From Phenylobacterium kunshanense (lineage in GTDB: Bacteria; Pseudomonadota; Alphaproteobacteria; Caulobacterales; Caulobacteraceae), in contig NZ_QFYS01000004.1 of the NCBI RefSeq assembly GCF_003254525.1, positions 186,001-250,000 on the forward strand: DNA of 64,000 nucleotides, in the 5' to 3' direction. Below, piece by piece: positions 41,224 to 48,743 of this stretch. The position numbers were made by a program, and so were the translations under genes. Position 1 is the stretch's first letter, and every line of letters begins with the position of its first letter. The notes beneath the pieces are model-generated. The model did not search any database, was not told the DNA's origin, and saw only the letters and a program-made list of their open reading frames with translations.

Positions 41224-41628
41224 ATGACCAAATCGATCGTTCTCGTGGCCGCCGCGGCCCTGGTGGATCCCGACGGGCGGGTGCTGATCTGCCAGCGCCC
41301 CGAGGGCAAGCAACTGGCCGGCCTTTGGGAGTTTCCCGGCGGCAAGGTCGAGCCGGGCGAGACACCCGAAGCCTGCCTGATCCGCGAGTTGGAGGAGGAG
41401 CTGGGGATCCGGGTCAGCCACGCCTGCCTCGCGCCCTTCGTGTTCGCCAGCCACGAATACGAGAGCTTCCACCTGCTGATGCCGCTCTATCTCGTGCGAC
41501 GCTGGGAAGGGATCGTCACCAACCGCGAGCACAAGGCCATGGCCTGGGTGAAGCCCAACGGTATGGACCGCTATCCGATGCCGCCGGCGGATGCGCCGCT
41601 GGTGGCCTGGCTCCGCGATCTCGTCTGA
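41224..41628 (+). CDS. mutT: 8-oxo-dGTP diphosphatase MutT (Nudix)
   Basis: This 134-residue enzyme removes oxidised dGTP from the nucleotide pool. The Nudix box GX5EX7REUXEEXGU is complete, starting GGKVEPGETPEAC and ending RELEEELGI. The preceding LICQRPEGKQLAGLWEFPG is typical of MutT, and the length matches. In related genomes mutT lies downstream of argJ; here a glycosyltransferase and a helicase on the other strand intervene. The start at 41224 gives MTKSIVLVAAAALVD, the usual N-terminal strand. Confidence 0.93.
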   Translation: MTKSIVLVAAAALVDPDGRVLICQRPEGKQLAGLWEFPGGKVEPGETPEACLIRELEEELGIRVSHACLAPFVFASHEYESFHLLMPLYLVRRWEGIVTNREHKAMAWVKPNGMDRYPMPPADAPLVAWLRDLV

Positions 41629-41711
41629 CTGTACGCGCCGATTGAGCCGTGTGCATCTGAGGTCGTGACGGGTTAACCCTCCTGTGCCTTCATGGGGCGA
41701 GTGGCAGACCC

Positions 41712-43055
41712 ATGAGCGCCTTGAGCCAGTCGAACACCCGCCTGCAGGATGACAGCCGCCTCGCGGCCGTGGTCGCCGGGATCGGCGACGTCTACTACGT
41801 GCTCGATCGGGACTGGCGCGTCGCCCTGCTCAACGACGAGGCGGCGGAAACCTATTTCGAACGACCGGCCTCGGAAGTGCTGGGGCGCTCGCTGTGGGAT
41901 CTGTTCCCGGGCGCCGAGCGCTCTCCGTTCACGGTCGTGCTGCGGCGGGGGATGGATGACCGGGTGGCGGGCCGGCTGACCCGGCCATCCGAGAACCGAC
42001 CGGGCCACTATCAGGAATACCGGGTCGCGCCCCTAGGCGACGAGGGCCTGGGCGTCTGCGTAATCGACGTGACGGAGCGGGTGCTGGCCGAACAGGCGAC
42101 GCGTGAGGCGCGCGAGCGCCTGGGGCTCGCGGTGGGCGCGCACGCCATCGGCATCTTCGACTGGGACATCCCCAGCGGCGCGGCCACCTGGACCGGCGAG
42201 ATGGAGGACATCTTCGGCCTCGCGCGCGGGACCTTCGAGGGCCATACCAGCCACTTCCGTCGGCGCGTCCTCCCGGAGGACCTCGCCCGCATCGACGCCG
42301 AGACGGCCGACGCCATCGCCGCCGGACGGGACCTCGTTAACTACGAGTTCCGGATTGTCCGCGACGACGGGGCGGTCCGCTGGATCGAGGGCGCCGCCCG
42401 CTTCGTCTTCGGCGCCGACGGCGCGCCGGTGCGGATGGTCGGCACGAACGTCGACATCACCGAGCGGAAGGCGGCGGAACAGCACCAGCGGCTGCTGGTC
42501 AACGAACTGAACCACCGGGTGAAGAACACCCTGGCCATCGTCCAGGCCATCGCCTGGCAGTCGTTCCGGACGAGCGGCGCCTCGCGGCTGGCGCGCGAGG
42601 CGTTCGAGGGGCGGCTCGCGGCGCTGGCCTCGGCGCACGATGTCCTCACCCGCCAGGACTGGGATGGTGGTTCGATCAGCCAGATCCTGGGAAGCGCCGT
42701 GGCGCCTCACGACCCCGGCGAGGGACGCCTGACGGCCAGCGGCCCGCTGGTGATGCTGGAACCCAAGGCGGCCGTGGCTCTGGCCCTCGCGATGCACGAG
42801 CTGGCCACGAACGCAGTCAAGCACGGGGCGCTCTCCACGCCCGAAGGGCGGGTCGAGGTCCGCTGGACCGTCGACGGCGAGACGCTGGCTCTCACCTGGC
42901 GGGAAACGGGCGGCCCTCCTGTAAGGGCGGGTATCAAACGGGGCTTCGGCACTCGGCTGCTGGAGCAGGGGCTTTCCGAGGAGTTGAAGGGCGCCGTGCG
43001 GCTGGAGTTCCGCCCTGAGGGCCTGGTCTGTTCGATGAAGGCGCGTCTCGCCTGA
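41712..43055 (+). CDS. PAS-PAS-HWE sensor histidine kinase 2
   Basis: This 447-residue soluble kinase has the same layout as kinase 1: two PAS domains (residues 15-125 and 133-255), then the HWE core with His268 in NELNHRVKNTLAIVQAI, N-box AMHELATNAVKHGALS, and the HWE-type TWRETGGPP with FGTRLLEQ. There is no membrane segment. The second PAS contains the W-x-E-G pattern VRWIEGAARFV common in PAC motifs. It overlaps yjbQ by one base (TGATG) and heads a three-gene operon with overlapping ends. No response regulator is present. The signal is unknown. Confidence 0.92.
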   Translation: MSALSQSNTRLQDDSRLAAVVAGIGDVYYVLDRDWRVALLNDEAAETYFERPASEVLGRSLWDLFPGAERSPFTVVLRRGMDDRVAGRLTRPSENRPGHYQEYRVAPLGDEGLGVCVIDVTERVLAEQATREARERLGLAVGAHAIGIFDWDIPSGAATWTGEMEDIFGLARGTFEGHTSHFRRRVLPEDLARIDAETADAIAAGRDLVNYEFRIVRDDGAVRWIEGAARFVFGADGAPVRMVGTNVDITERKAAEQHQRLLVNELNHRVKNTLAIVQAIAWQSFRTSGASRLAREAFEGRLAALASAHDVLTRQDWDGGSISQILGSAVAPHDPGEGRLTASGPLVMLEPKAAVALALAMHELATNAVKHGALSTPEGRVEVRWTVDGETLALTWRETGGPPVRAGIKRGFGTRLLEQGLSEELKGAVRLEFRPEGLVCSMKARLA

Positions 43056-43471
43056 TGCGCCAGGCCGTGCATCTGCTGGAGGTGCGCACACCCGGCCAAG
43101 GGCTGCTGGAGATCACTCGCCAGGTGGCTGACTGGACGCTGGCGCAACGGATGGACGCTGGCCTCCTGACCCTCTTCTGCCGCCATACCTCGGCATCGCT
43201 GGTCATCCAGGAGAACGCCGATCCAGACGTCCGGCGCGACCTCGAGGACTGGGTCGCCCGGGTCGCCCCCGAGAGCTCCGCCTACCGCCACCAGGACGAA
43301 GGCCCGGACGACATGCCGGCGCACCTGCGCGCGGTGCTGACCGGCGTGCAGCTCTCGATCCCGCTGATCGGCGGTCGCCTCGCCCTGGGGACCTGGCAGG
43401 GGGTCTATCTCTTCGAACACCGCCAGCGGCCGCATCGGCGCGAGCTGGCGCTGCATCTCTTGGGGGACTGA
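43055..43471 (+). CDS. YjbQ/UPF0047 family (secondary thiamine-phosphate synthase)
   Basis: This 138-residue protein belongs to UPF0047. Its hallmarks are LFCRHTSASLVIQENADPDVR, DMPAHLRAVLTGVQLSIPL and GTWQGVYLFEHR, which hold the conserved His and Glu residues of the pocket. The E. coli member YjbQ has weak thiamine-phosphate synthase activity; the physiological role in other bacteria is unsettled. Its start overlaps the kinase stop and its stop overlaps the next start, so all three are translationally coupled. The pairing with a sensor kinase is unusual and not explained by the annotated activity. Confidence 0.88.
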   Translation: MRQAVHLLEVRTPGQGLLEITRQVADWTLAQRMDAGLLTLFCRHTSASLVIQENADPDVRRDLEDWVARVAPESSAYRHQDEGPDDMPAHLRAVLTGVQLSIPLIGGRLALGTWQGVYLFEHRQRPHRRELALHLLGD

Positions 43472-44490
43472 TGATGCGGAGCTGGGGTCTTGGCGCTCTG
43501 ATCGCGCTGGCGCTTGCTCCCAGCGCCTGGAGCGCGGGGTGGCGCGTCTCGACGCTGGACCGCACCGACGTCACGCTCCGCGCCGCCGCGGTGTCACCGG
43601 ACGGGACGCTGCATGTCTCGGGCTCGAAGGGAACCTACGCGGTCAGTCGCGACGGTGGTGTCAGCTGGCGACGGCTCCCGACGCCTGGCGGCGAGAGCTA
43701 CGACTTCCGCGGGGTGGCCACGCCCGACGCCCGGACGCAGGTGCTGATGAGCGCCGGGGAGGCGGCGAAGGGCCTGGCGCGCCTGTTCCGCTCGACCGAC
43801 GGCGGCCGCACCTGGATTGCCGTGCATGAGGTCGTCGAGCCCGGGGCCTTCTTCGACACCATCGTGTTCCGCGACCGGCGGACCGGCTACGTCCTCGGCG
43901 ATCCAGTGGATGGCCGGTGGTTCCTGCTGCGGACGCGCGACGGCGGACGGAAGTGGGTCCGTATTCCCGGGCCCCCGGTGGCTCCCGGCGAAGCCGCCTT
44001 CGCCGCCAGCAACTCGGCGCTGTTCGTCGGCGGGCGCTCGGACCTCTGGATCGTCTCGGGCGGTCTTGCAAAGGGGCGGGTTCACCGCTCGACCGACGAC
44101 GGCGTCACCTGGAGCGTGTCTGAGACGCCGATGGTGGCGAGCGGCACGGCCGGGCTGTTCGGAGGCCTCGCCCTGGGGCCGGGGCGAGCGGTGGTGGTCG
44201 GCGGCGACTACAAAGACGAACTCCGGCCGGGACCCGGCATCGCGGTCACCGCCGACGGCGCGGGCTGGAGCTTGCCGCCGCATGCCGGGACACCGCGCTT
44301 GATGGAAGGCGTCGGCCGACTCGACGGTCGCACCCTGATCGCCGTCGGCCCGCGCGGGACTTCCGTCAGCGAAGATGCGGGACGGACCTGGCGGCAGGTC
44401 GATGACGAGGCGTTCCACGCCATCGCCTGCGGCCAAGGAACCTGCGTCGCCGCCGGCGGCAAGGGCCGGGTCGGCGTCTGGCGACCCTAG
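43471..44490 (+). CDS. Exported Asp-box beta-propeller protein (Ycf48/sialidase-like)
   Basis: This 339-residue protein begins with a signal peptide (MRSWGLGALIALALAPSAWS) and contains at least five Asp-box repeats: SRDGGVSW, STDGGRTW, TRDGGRKW, STDDGVTW and SEDAGRTW. These stabilise a beta-propeller as in Ycf48 assembly factors or sialidase-like proteins. No sialidase catalytic Arg/Tyr set is apparent, so a periplasmic scaffold or assembly role is more likely than glycosidase activity. It is the third gene of the kinase-yjbQ operon (ATG overlapping the yjbQ stop). It converges on a lipoprotein gene with a 4-bp overlap. Confidence 0.82.
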   Translation: MMRSWGLGALIALALAPSAWSAGWRVSTLDRTDVTLRAAAVSPDGTLHVSGSKGTYAVSRDGGVSWRRLPTPGGESYDFRGVATPDARTQVLMSAGEAAKGLARLFRSTDGGRTWIAVHEVVEPGAFFDTIVFRDRRTGYVLGDPVDGRWFLLRTRDGGRKWVRIPGPPVAPGEAAFAASNSALFVGGRSDLWIVSGGLAKGRVHRSTDDGVTWSVSETPMVASGTAGLFGGLALGPGRAVVVGGDYKDELRPGPGIAVTADGAGWSLPPHAGTPRLMEGVGRLDGRTLIAVGPRGTSVSEDAGRTWRQVDDEAFHAIACGQGTCVAAGGKGRVGVWRP

Positions 44491-45398
44491 TCCAGGCTGG
44501 CCCGCCGCACTGGCCGGGTGGCGTCGACGACGCACTGACCGGGGTCCGCCATGGCATGGACCCCCAGGCAATAGATGTCCTCGTAATGTGTGCCGGCCGC
44601 TGCGAGGCATTGGTGGAAGTTGAGCTTGGCCGTGCGCAGGCACTGGCCGCTCCGACGCTCGCTCATCAGACTGCGCGCGGGGCCGTCCTGGCCAAGGATG
44701 GTGAGTGCGGCGACGGCCACCGCCCGGTTGACCACCGGGCTGCCACCACCCCGCCGACCGCCGTCCGCCAGCGCCGACGTCAGGCGGGTCCTGTCGCCAG
44801 GGTCTGCGCGGTAACCCGCCGCCGACTTCACGGCCGCCAGCCGCTGCGGTCCGTTCGGCACCCGGGCACGCGACCACGCCTGATGCTGGATCGAGTACGA
44901 CGTCTTCTTCACCCGCGCGCCGGCGCTGGCCAGGGCCTGGCCACGTTGGACGAGGGCGGCATTGGCGCGGGCGGCTGCGGCCGTCCCGCCGGGCAGGGCC
45001 AGGGCGCTGTCGGGATCGTTGACCAGCCGTCGGCCGAGGTCGCGGCTGGCCGCGCGGACGCCCCTCACGAATTGTGGCTCCTGCATCGCCGCCAGGGCGG
45101 CATAGGCGATCATGCTGGCCTCGAGCTGGCGTGGCTCGTACCCGGCGGCGGTGCGCAATCGCGCGCCGATCTCGTCGGGGCCGGAGAAGGCCGGGTCGAT
45201 GGCCGCCGCCCTGCGGGTGTAGGCCTCGAAGGCGCCGGCCTGGGTTGCGAGGCCGACGTCCAGATAGGCCAGACTGCCGCTGCTCCCGCCACCGCTGTGC
45301 TTCACAGGCGGAGCGGAGCTCGTCGCGCAGCCGGCGAGCGTGATGGCGATGGCGCCGACCAGCAGACGGCGCAGATTCCTTGGACGCACGCCAGACAC
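44487..45398 (-). CDS. Hypothetical lipoprotein, Ala-rich
   Basis: This 303-residue protein starts at GTG 45398 with AGGGGGA upstream. It has a signal sequence ending in a lipobox (LAGC, Cys24), so it is membrane-anchored and faces the periplasm. The body is Ala-rich and helical. A C-terminal region (HYEDIYCLGVHAMADPGQCV) has several cysteines that could form disulfides. I do not recognise a domain. QEPQFVRGVRAASRDLGRRL and conserved-looking Tyr residues suggest a real protein family. It overlaps the propeller gene end by four bases. Confidence 0.78.
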   Translation of the reverse strand: MSGVRPRNLRRLLVGAIAITLAGCATSSAPPVKHSGGGSSGSLAYLDVGLATQAGAFEAYTRRAAAIDPAFSGPDEIGARLRTAAGYEPRQLEASMIAYAALAAMQEPQFVRGVRAASRDLGRRLVNDPDSALALPGGTAAAARANAALVQRGQALASAGARVKKTSYSIQHQAWSRARVPNGPQRLAAVKSAAGYRADPGDRTRLTSALADGGRRGGGSPVVNRAVAVAALTILGQDGPARSLMSERRSGQCLRTAKLNFHQCLAAAGTHYEDIYCLGVHAMADPGQCVVDATRPVRRASLD

Positions 45399-45490
45399 TC
45401 CCCCTGACGACCGCCCCCCATTGCCGGCCTGGCCCTCATCGACCGCGGCTGGCCCCGCGCCGACTGTCGCGAGGCATGGTGAACAAAGGC

Positions 45491-46330
45491 TTATGGCGCA
45501 GCTTGCGCCGGCGCCCAGCCGGTCAGGGTGACGATCTCGAAGGTGGCCGGGATGCGCCCATCGTCTGTGCCGAACCGCTCGAAGTAGATCTCGGACGCCC
45601 GTTCCAGCAGCCGGCGGGTCAGGGGCTTGGGGTGGCGGTCGGCGAGCACGCTGGTCTCGCCCATCTGGCGCAGGTCGAGGATCAGCTTCAGCGGGTGATC
45701 GTAAGTGACGGTCACGGTGTCGACGTCGGCCACGGGCTGCGAGAATCCCGCGCGCTGCAGCAGGCCCGCAGCGTCCGCTACGTCGGCGAACGGCGAGACG
45801 CGGCTGCCGGCGCCGCCCAGGATCTCGCTCTCGGCCGCCACCAGCGATTGGCGCAGCTCGGTCAGGGTCACGCCGCCGAGGAACGCCCCGATGAAGAGAC
45901 CGTCCGGCTTCAGCGCCAGGCGCGCCTGGACCAGCGCGCCGACCACGTCGTTCGTCCAGTGCAGGCCCAGCGTCGAGACGATCAGGTCGAGGCTCGCGTC
46001 GACGAAAGGCAGGCGTTCCTCGTCAGCCACGACCTGGACCCCGCCCCGGCCGGAGAGCATCCGGTGCGAGAGGTCGGCCTCGATCAGCACATCGACCTTG
46101 TTGGGCGCCTCCATAGCTAGCGCTTCGCGGAACGCGCCCCCGCGCGCCGAGAGGTCGACGGCCAGGGGGAAGGTGCGCATGATGGGCGCCAGGCGCTCGG
46201 CGACGTCAAAGGCCGCCCGGCGCTGGAGGAAGTCGGCGTTCGCATAGTCCCGGGCCGCGCGGTCCAGACGCTTGCGGTGCAGGGCGCGGTCGAAGAGCCT
46301 GGGCGGGCTCGCGGGGGATGAGGCCGACAT
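45491..46330 (-). CDS. NDUFAF5-like SAM-dependent protein of complex I assembly
   Basis: This 279-residue protein resembles, from memory, mitochondrial NDUFAF5 throughout: LFDRALHRKRLDRAARDYAN, DEERLPFVDASLDLIVSTL, LHWTNDVVGALVQARLALKPDGLFIGAFL and VSPFADVADAAGLLQRAGF. In human cells NDUFAF5 hydroxylates an arginine of a complex I subunit. A bacterial homologue could act on NuoB, which is inference. The usual DLGCGxG nucleotide loop is degenerate here (VDLSARGGAF), a point seen in some alphaproteobacterial relatives. Its ATG shares the sequence CATG with the divergent comF start. Confidence 0.85.
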   Translation of the reverse strand: MSASSPASPPRLFDRALHRKRLDRAARDYANADFLQRRAAFDVAERLAPIMRTFPLAVDLSARGGAFREALAMEAPNKVDVLIEADLSHRMLSGRGGVQVVADEERLPFVDASLDLIVSTLGLHWTNDVVGALVQARLALKPDGLFIGAFLGGVTLTELRQSLVAAESEILGGAGSRVSPFADVADAAGLLQRAGFSQPVADVDTVTVTYDHPLKLILDLRQMGETSVLADRHPKPLTRRLLERASEIYFERFGTDDGRIPATFEIVTLTGWAPAQAAP

Positions 46331-47102
46331 GGACGCGGAACATGGCGAATTCGCCGCGACTTGGAAGCCCCGGTTTCAGGCCGCCTGGCGCGGGGCGCTC
46401 GACATGCTGTTCCCGCCCCAGACCCTGGACGGCGGCCCGCGGCCGCTGGCGGGCGGGTTCTCTGCGGAGAGCTGGAGCCGCATCCACTTTCTGGACGGGC
46501 CTGTGTGCGACGGTTGCGGAACGCCTTTCGAGTATGACACCGGAGCTCGTTGCGCCGCCTGCCTGGCCAAGCCGCGCGCATTCGATGCGGCGCGCGCGGC
46601 GTGCCTCTATGACGAGACCTCGCGGGAGCCGATCCTGCAGCTCAAGCATGCCGACCGGCTGGACCTAGCGCCCTTGTTCGCCCGTTGGCTGTCCCGCAGC
46701 GCCCACGACCTGATCGAAGGCGCCGACGCGATCGTGCCGGTCCCATTGCACCCGCTCCGCCTGCTTCGGCGACGTTACAACCAGGCTGCCGAGATCGCGC
46801 GTCCGCTGGCGGCGTTGAGCGGTACGACCTACCTGCCGGACGCCTTGGTGCGCCGGAGAGCGACGGCGACCCAGGGCGGCAAGTCGGGATCCGGCCGCCG
46901 GCGGAATGTCGCCGGGGCGTTCGATGTGCCCGCCCGTCGGCAGGGGCAGGTGGAGGGGCTGCGGATCCTGCTGATCGACGATGTCCTCACCACCGGCGCC
47001 ACTGCCGAGGGCTGCGCGCGGGCCCTCAAGGCCGCCGGCGCGGCCCGCGTCGATTTGGCCGTGGTGGCCAGGGTTCAGGCCGCCGCCGGACTCACCATAT
47101 GA
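46329..47102 (+). CDS. comF: ComF family phosphoribosyltransferase-like protein
   Basis: This 257-residue protein has an N-terminal zinc-ribbon region (CDGCGTPF, CAACL) and a PRTase domain whose PRPP loop is ILLIDDVLTTGATAEGC. RRYNQAAEIARPLA and RRNVAGAF are family motifs. ComF proteins aid DNA uptake or recombination in competent bacteria; the biochemical role is unclear. The ATG at 46329 overlaps the divergent methyltransferase start by two bases; the next in-frame Met would lose part of the N-terminus (MLFPPQTL). It precedes grxC, the nitrilase and DUF1178 on the same strand. Confidence 0.9.
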   Translation: MDAEHGEFAATWKPRFQAAWRGALDMLFPPQTLDGGPRPLAGGFSAESWSRIHFLDGPVCDGCGTPFEYDTGARCAACLAKPRAFDAARAACLYDETSREPILQLKHADRLDLAPLFARWLSRSAHDLIEGADAIVPVPLHPLRLLRRRYNQAAEIARPLAALSGTTYLPDALVRRRATATQGGKSGSGRRRNVAGAFDVPARRQGQVEGLRILLIDDVLTTGATAEGCARALKAAGAARVDLAVVARVQAAAGLTI

Positions 47103-47134
47103 AGCTTTGCTGACACCCTGCCCGTTGGAGCGCC

Positions 47135-47392
47135 ATGCCCAAGGTCACCATCTACACCAAGCCCTTTTGCCCCTACTGCATCCGCGCCGTGAGCCTGCTG
47201 GAGCAGAAGGGCGTCGAGTTCACCGAGATCGAGGCCGCCTTCGATCCCGAGAAGAAGCAGGAGATGGTCCAGCGGTCGGGCCGCATGACCTTCCCGCAGA
47301 TCTTCATCGGTGAACGCCACATCGGCGGCTGCGACGACATGATGGCGCTGGAGCGCGACGGAAAGCTCGACCCGCTGCTCCAGGCGGCCTGA
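47135..47392 (+). CDS. grxC: Glutaredoxin 3
   Basis: This 85-residue thiol-disulfide oxidoreductase uses glutathione to reduce protein disulfides. The dithiol active site CPYC (KPFCPYCIRA) is near residue 12, with the cis-Pro in RMTFPQIFIG and the GSH-binding GGCDDMMAL. Length is typical. It lies 32 bp after comF and 19 bp before the nitrilase, in a cluster common to alphaproteobacteria. Confidence 0.96.
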   Translation: MPKVTIYTKPFCPYCIRAVSLLEQKGVEFTEIEAAFDPEKKQEMVQRSGRMTFPQIFIGERHIGGCDDMMALERDGKLDPLLQAA

Positions 47393-47411
47393 TCGCGCTA
47401 TAGGGGCGGCC

Positions 47412-48227
47412 ATGAAGGTCGCCCTCGTCCAAACCCGCACGCCCGCCACCCATGCGGCGGCGCTGGAGCATGTGCTGCCGCTGGTCCGTGAGGCGGCCGC
47501 AGGCGGCGCCCGCTTCATCCTGACCCCCGAAGGCACGAACATCCTGCAGAAGGACCGCGAGGCCCTGCTGCCGCAGCTCACCCTCCTGGCGGACGACCCG
47601 GTGGTGAACGGGCTGCGCGAGGCGGCGCGGGACCTGGGCGTCTGGATCGACGTCGGCTCGGCTCTGGTGCTCCGCGAGGACGGCAAGGCGGCGAACCGGC
47701 AGGTGCTGATCGCGCCCGACGGCGGGATCGCCGCCACCTACGACAAGCTGCACATGTTCGACGTGGACCTGCCGACCGGCGAGACGGCCAGGGAGTCGGC
47801 CACCTACGAGCCCGGCGACCGGGCGGTGGTCGCGGACGTCGACGGCGTGAAGATGGGCCTCACCATCTGCTACGACCTGCGCTTCCCGGCGCTGCACCGC
47901 GCCCTGGCCCTGGCGGGCGCTGAGGTGATCACCATTCCCGCCGCGTTCACCCGGCCAACGGGAGAGGCCCATTGGGAGGTGCTGATGCGCGCCCGCGCTA
48001 TCGAGACCGGAGCCTGGGTGCTGGCCGCCGCGCAGGGCGGCTACCACGAGGACGGACGGGGCACGTACGGCCGCTCGCTGGTCGTCGAGCCCTGGGGCGA
48101 GGTCATTGCAAAGCTTGACCATGACGAGCCGGGCGTGCTTCTGGCCGACATCGACCCGGCCGCGGCCGCTAAGGCTCGGGCGGCTATACCGAATTTGATC
48201 AATGCCCGGGCCTTCGCCGGCCCCTAG
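47412..48227 (+). CDS. Carbon-nitrogen hydrolase, Nit-type (omega-amidase/deaminated-glutathione amidase)
   Basis: This 271-residue nitrilase-superfamily enzyme has the Glu-Lys-Cys triad: Glu in LTPEGTNIL, Lys in TYDKLHMFDVDL, and Cys in TICYDLRFPALH. RARAIETGAWVLAAAQ and HEDGRGTYGRSLVVEPWG are typical of the Nit1/Nit2 branch, which hydrolyses deaminated glutathione or alpha-keto-glutaramate amides. It follows glutaredoxin directly, which suits a glutathione-repair job. The exact substrate remains an inference from family. Confidence 0.92.
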   Translation: MKVALVQTRTPATHAAALEHVLPLVREAAAGGARFILTPEGTNILQKDREALLPQLTLLADDPVVNGLREAARDLGVWIDVGSALVLREDGKAANRQVLIAPDGGIAATYDKLHMFDVDLPTGETARESATYEPGDRAVVADVDGVKMGLTICYDLRFPALHRALALAGAEVITIPAAFTRPTGEAHWEVLMRARAIETGAWVLAAAQGGYHEDGRGTYGRSLVVEPWGEVIAKLDHDEPGVLLADIDPAAAAKARAAIPNLINARAFAGP

Positions 48228-48236
48228 ACGAACCAG

Positions 48237-48668
48237 ATGATCCGCTACGCTCTCACCTGCGAACACGAACACGAATTCGAGGGCTGGTTCTCGTCGTCGG
48301 CCGACTTTGACGACCAGCAGGGGCGCGGCCTGATCGAGTGCCCGATGTGCGCCTCCAAGATGGTCCGCAAACAGATCATGGCCCCGGCGGTCACGGGCAC
48401 GAAGAGGACCGTCCGCGAGGCGAGTCCCGCCAAGCTGCAGGCCATGATGATGGAGGCCGCCGGCCGCGTGCGCCGTCACGTGGAAGAGAACTTTGACGAC
48501 GTCGGCGACGCCTTCGCCTCGGAAGCCCGCGCGATCCACGAAGGCCGCGCCGAGGACCGCGGCATCTATGGCCAGGCGACGCCGAAGGAGGTCCGCGAGC
48601 TGGTCGAGGATGGCGTTCCGGTCGCCCCGCTGCCGGCAGAGCCCCTGAAGAAGGAAGAGCTGAACTAG
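48237..48668 (+). CDS. DUF1178 family protein
   Basis: This 143-residue protein matches DUF1178: it opens MIRYALTCEHEHEFEGWFSS, has a zinc-ribbon-like Cys pair in ECPMCASKMVRKQIMAP, and a helical C-terminus with AIHEGRAEDRGIYGQATPKE. The function is unknown. It is 9 bp after the nitrilase and is the last gene of the comF-grxC-nitrilase cluster. A short GCTCCGC/GCGGAGC stem (48668-48692) follows its stop without a T-tract. Confidence 0.92.
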   Translation: MIRYALTCEHEHEFEGWFSSSADFDDQQGRGLIECPMCASKMVRKQIMAPAVTGTKRTVREASPAKLQAMMMEAAGRVRRHVEENFDDVGDAFASEARAIHEGRAEDRGIYGQATPKEVRELVEDGVPVAPLPAEPLKKEELN

Positions 48669-48743
48669 CTCCGCCTTAGCGTATTGCGGAGCGCCAGCCG
48701 TCACGGCAATCTGTGATTGCGTAGGGGCGGGGGCTTTATCGAT

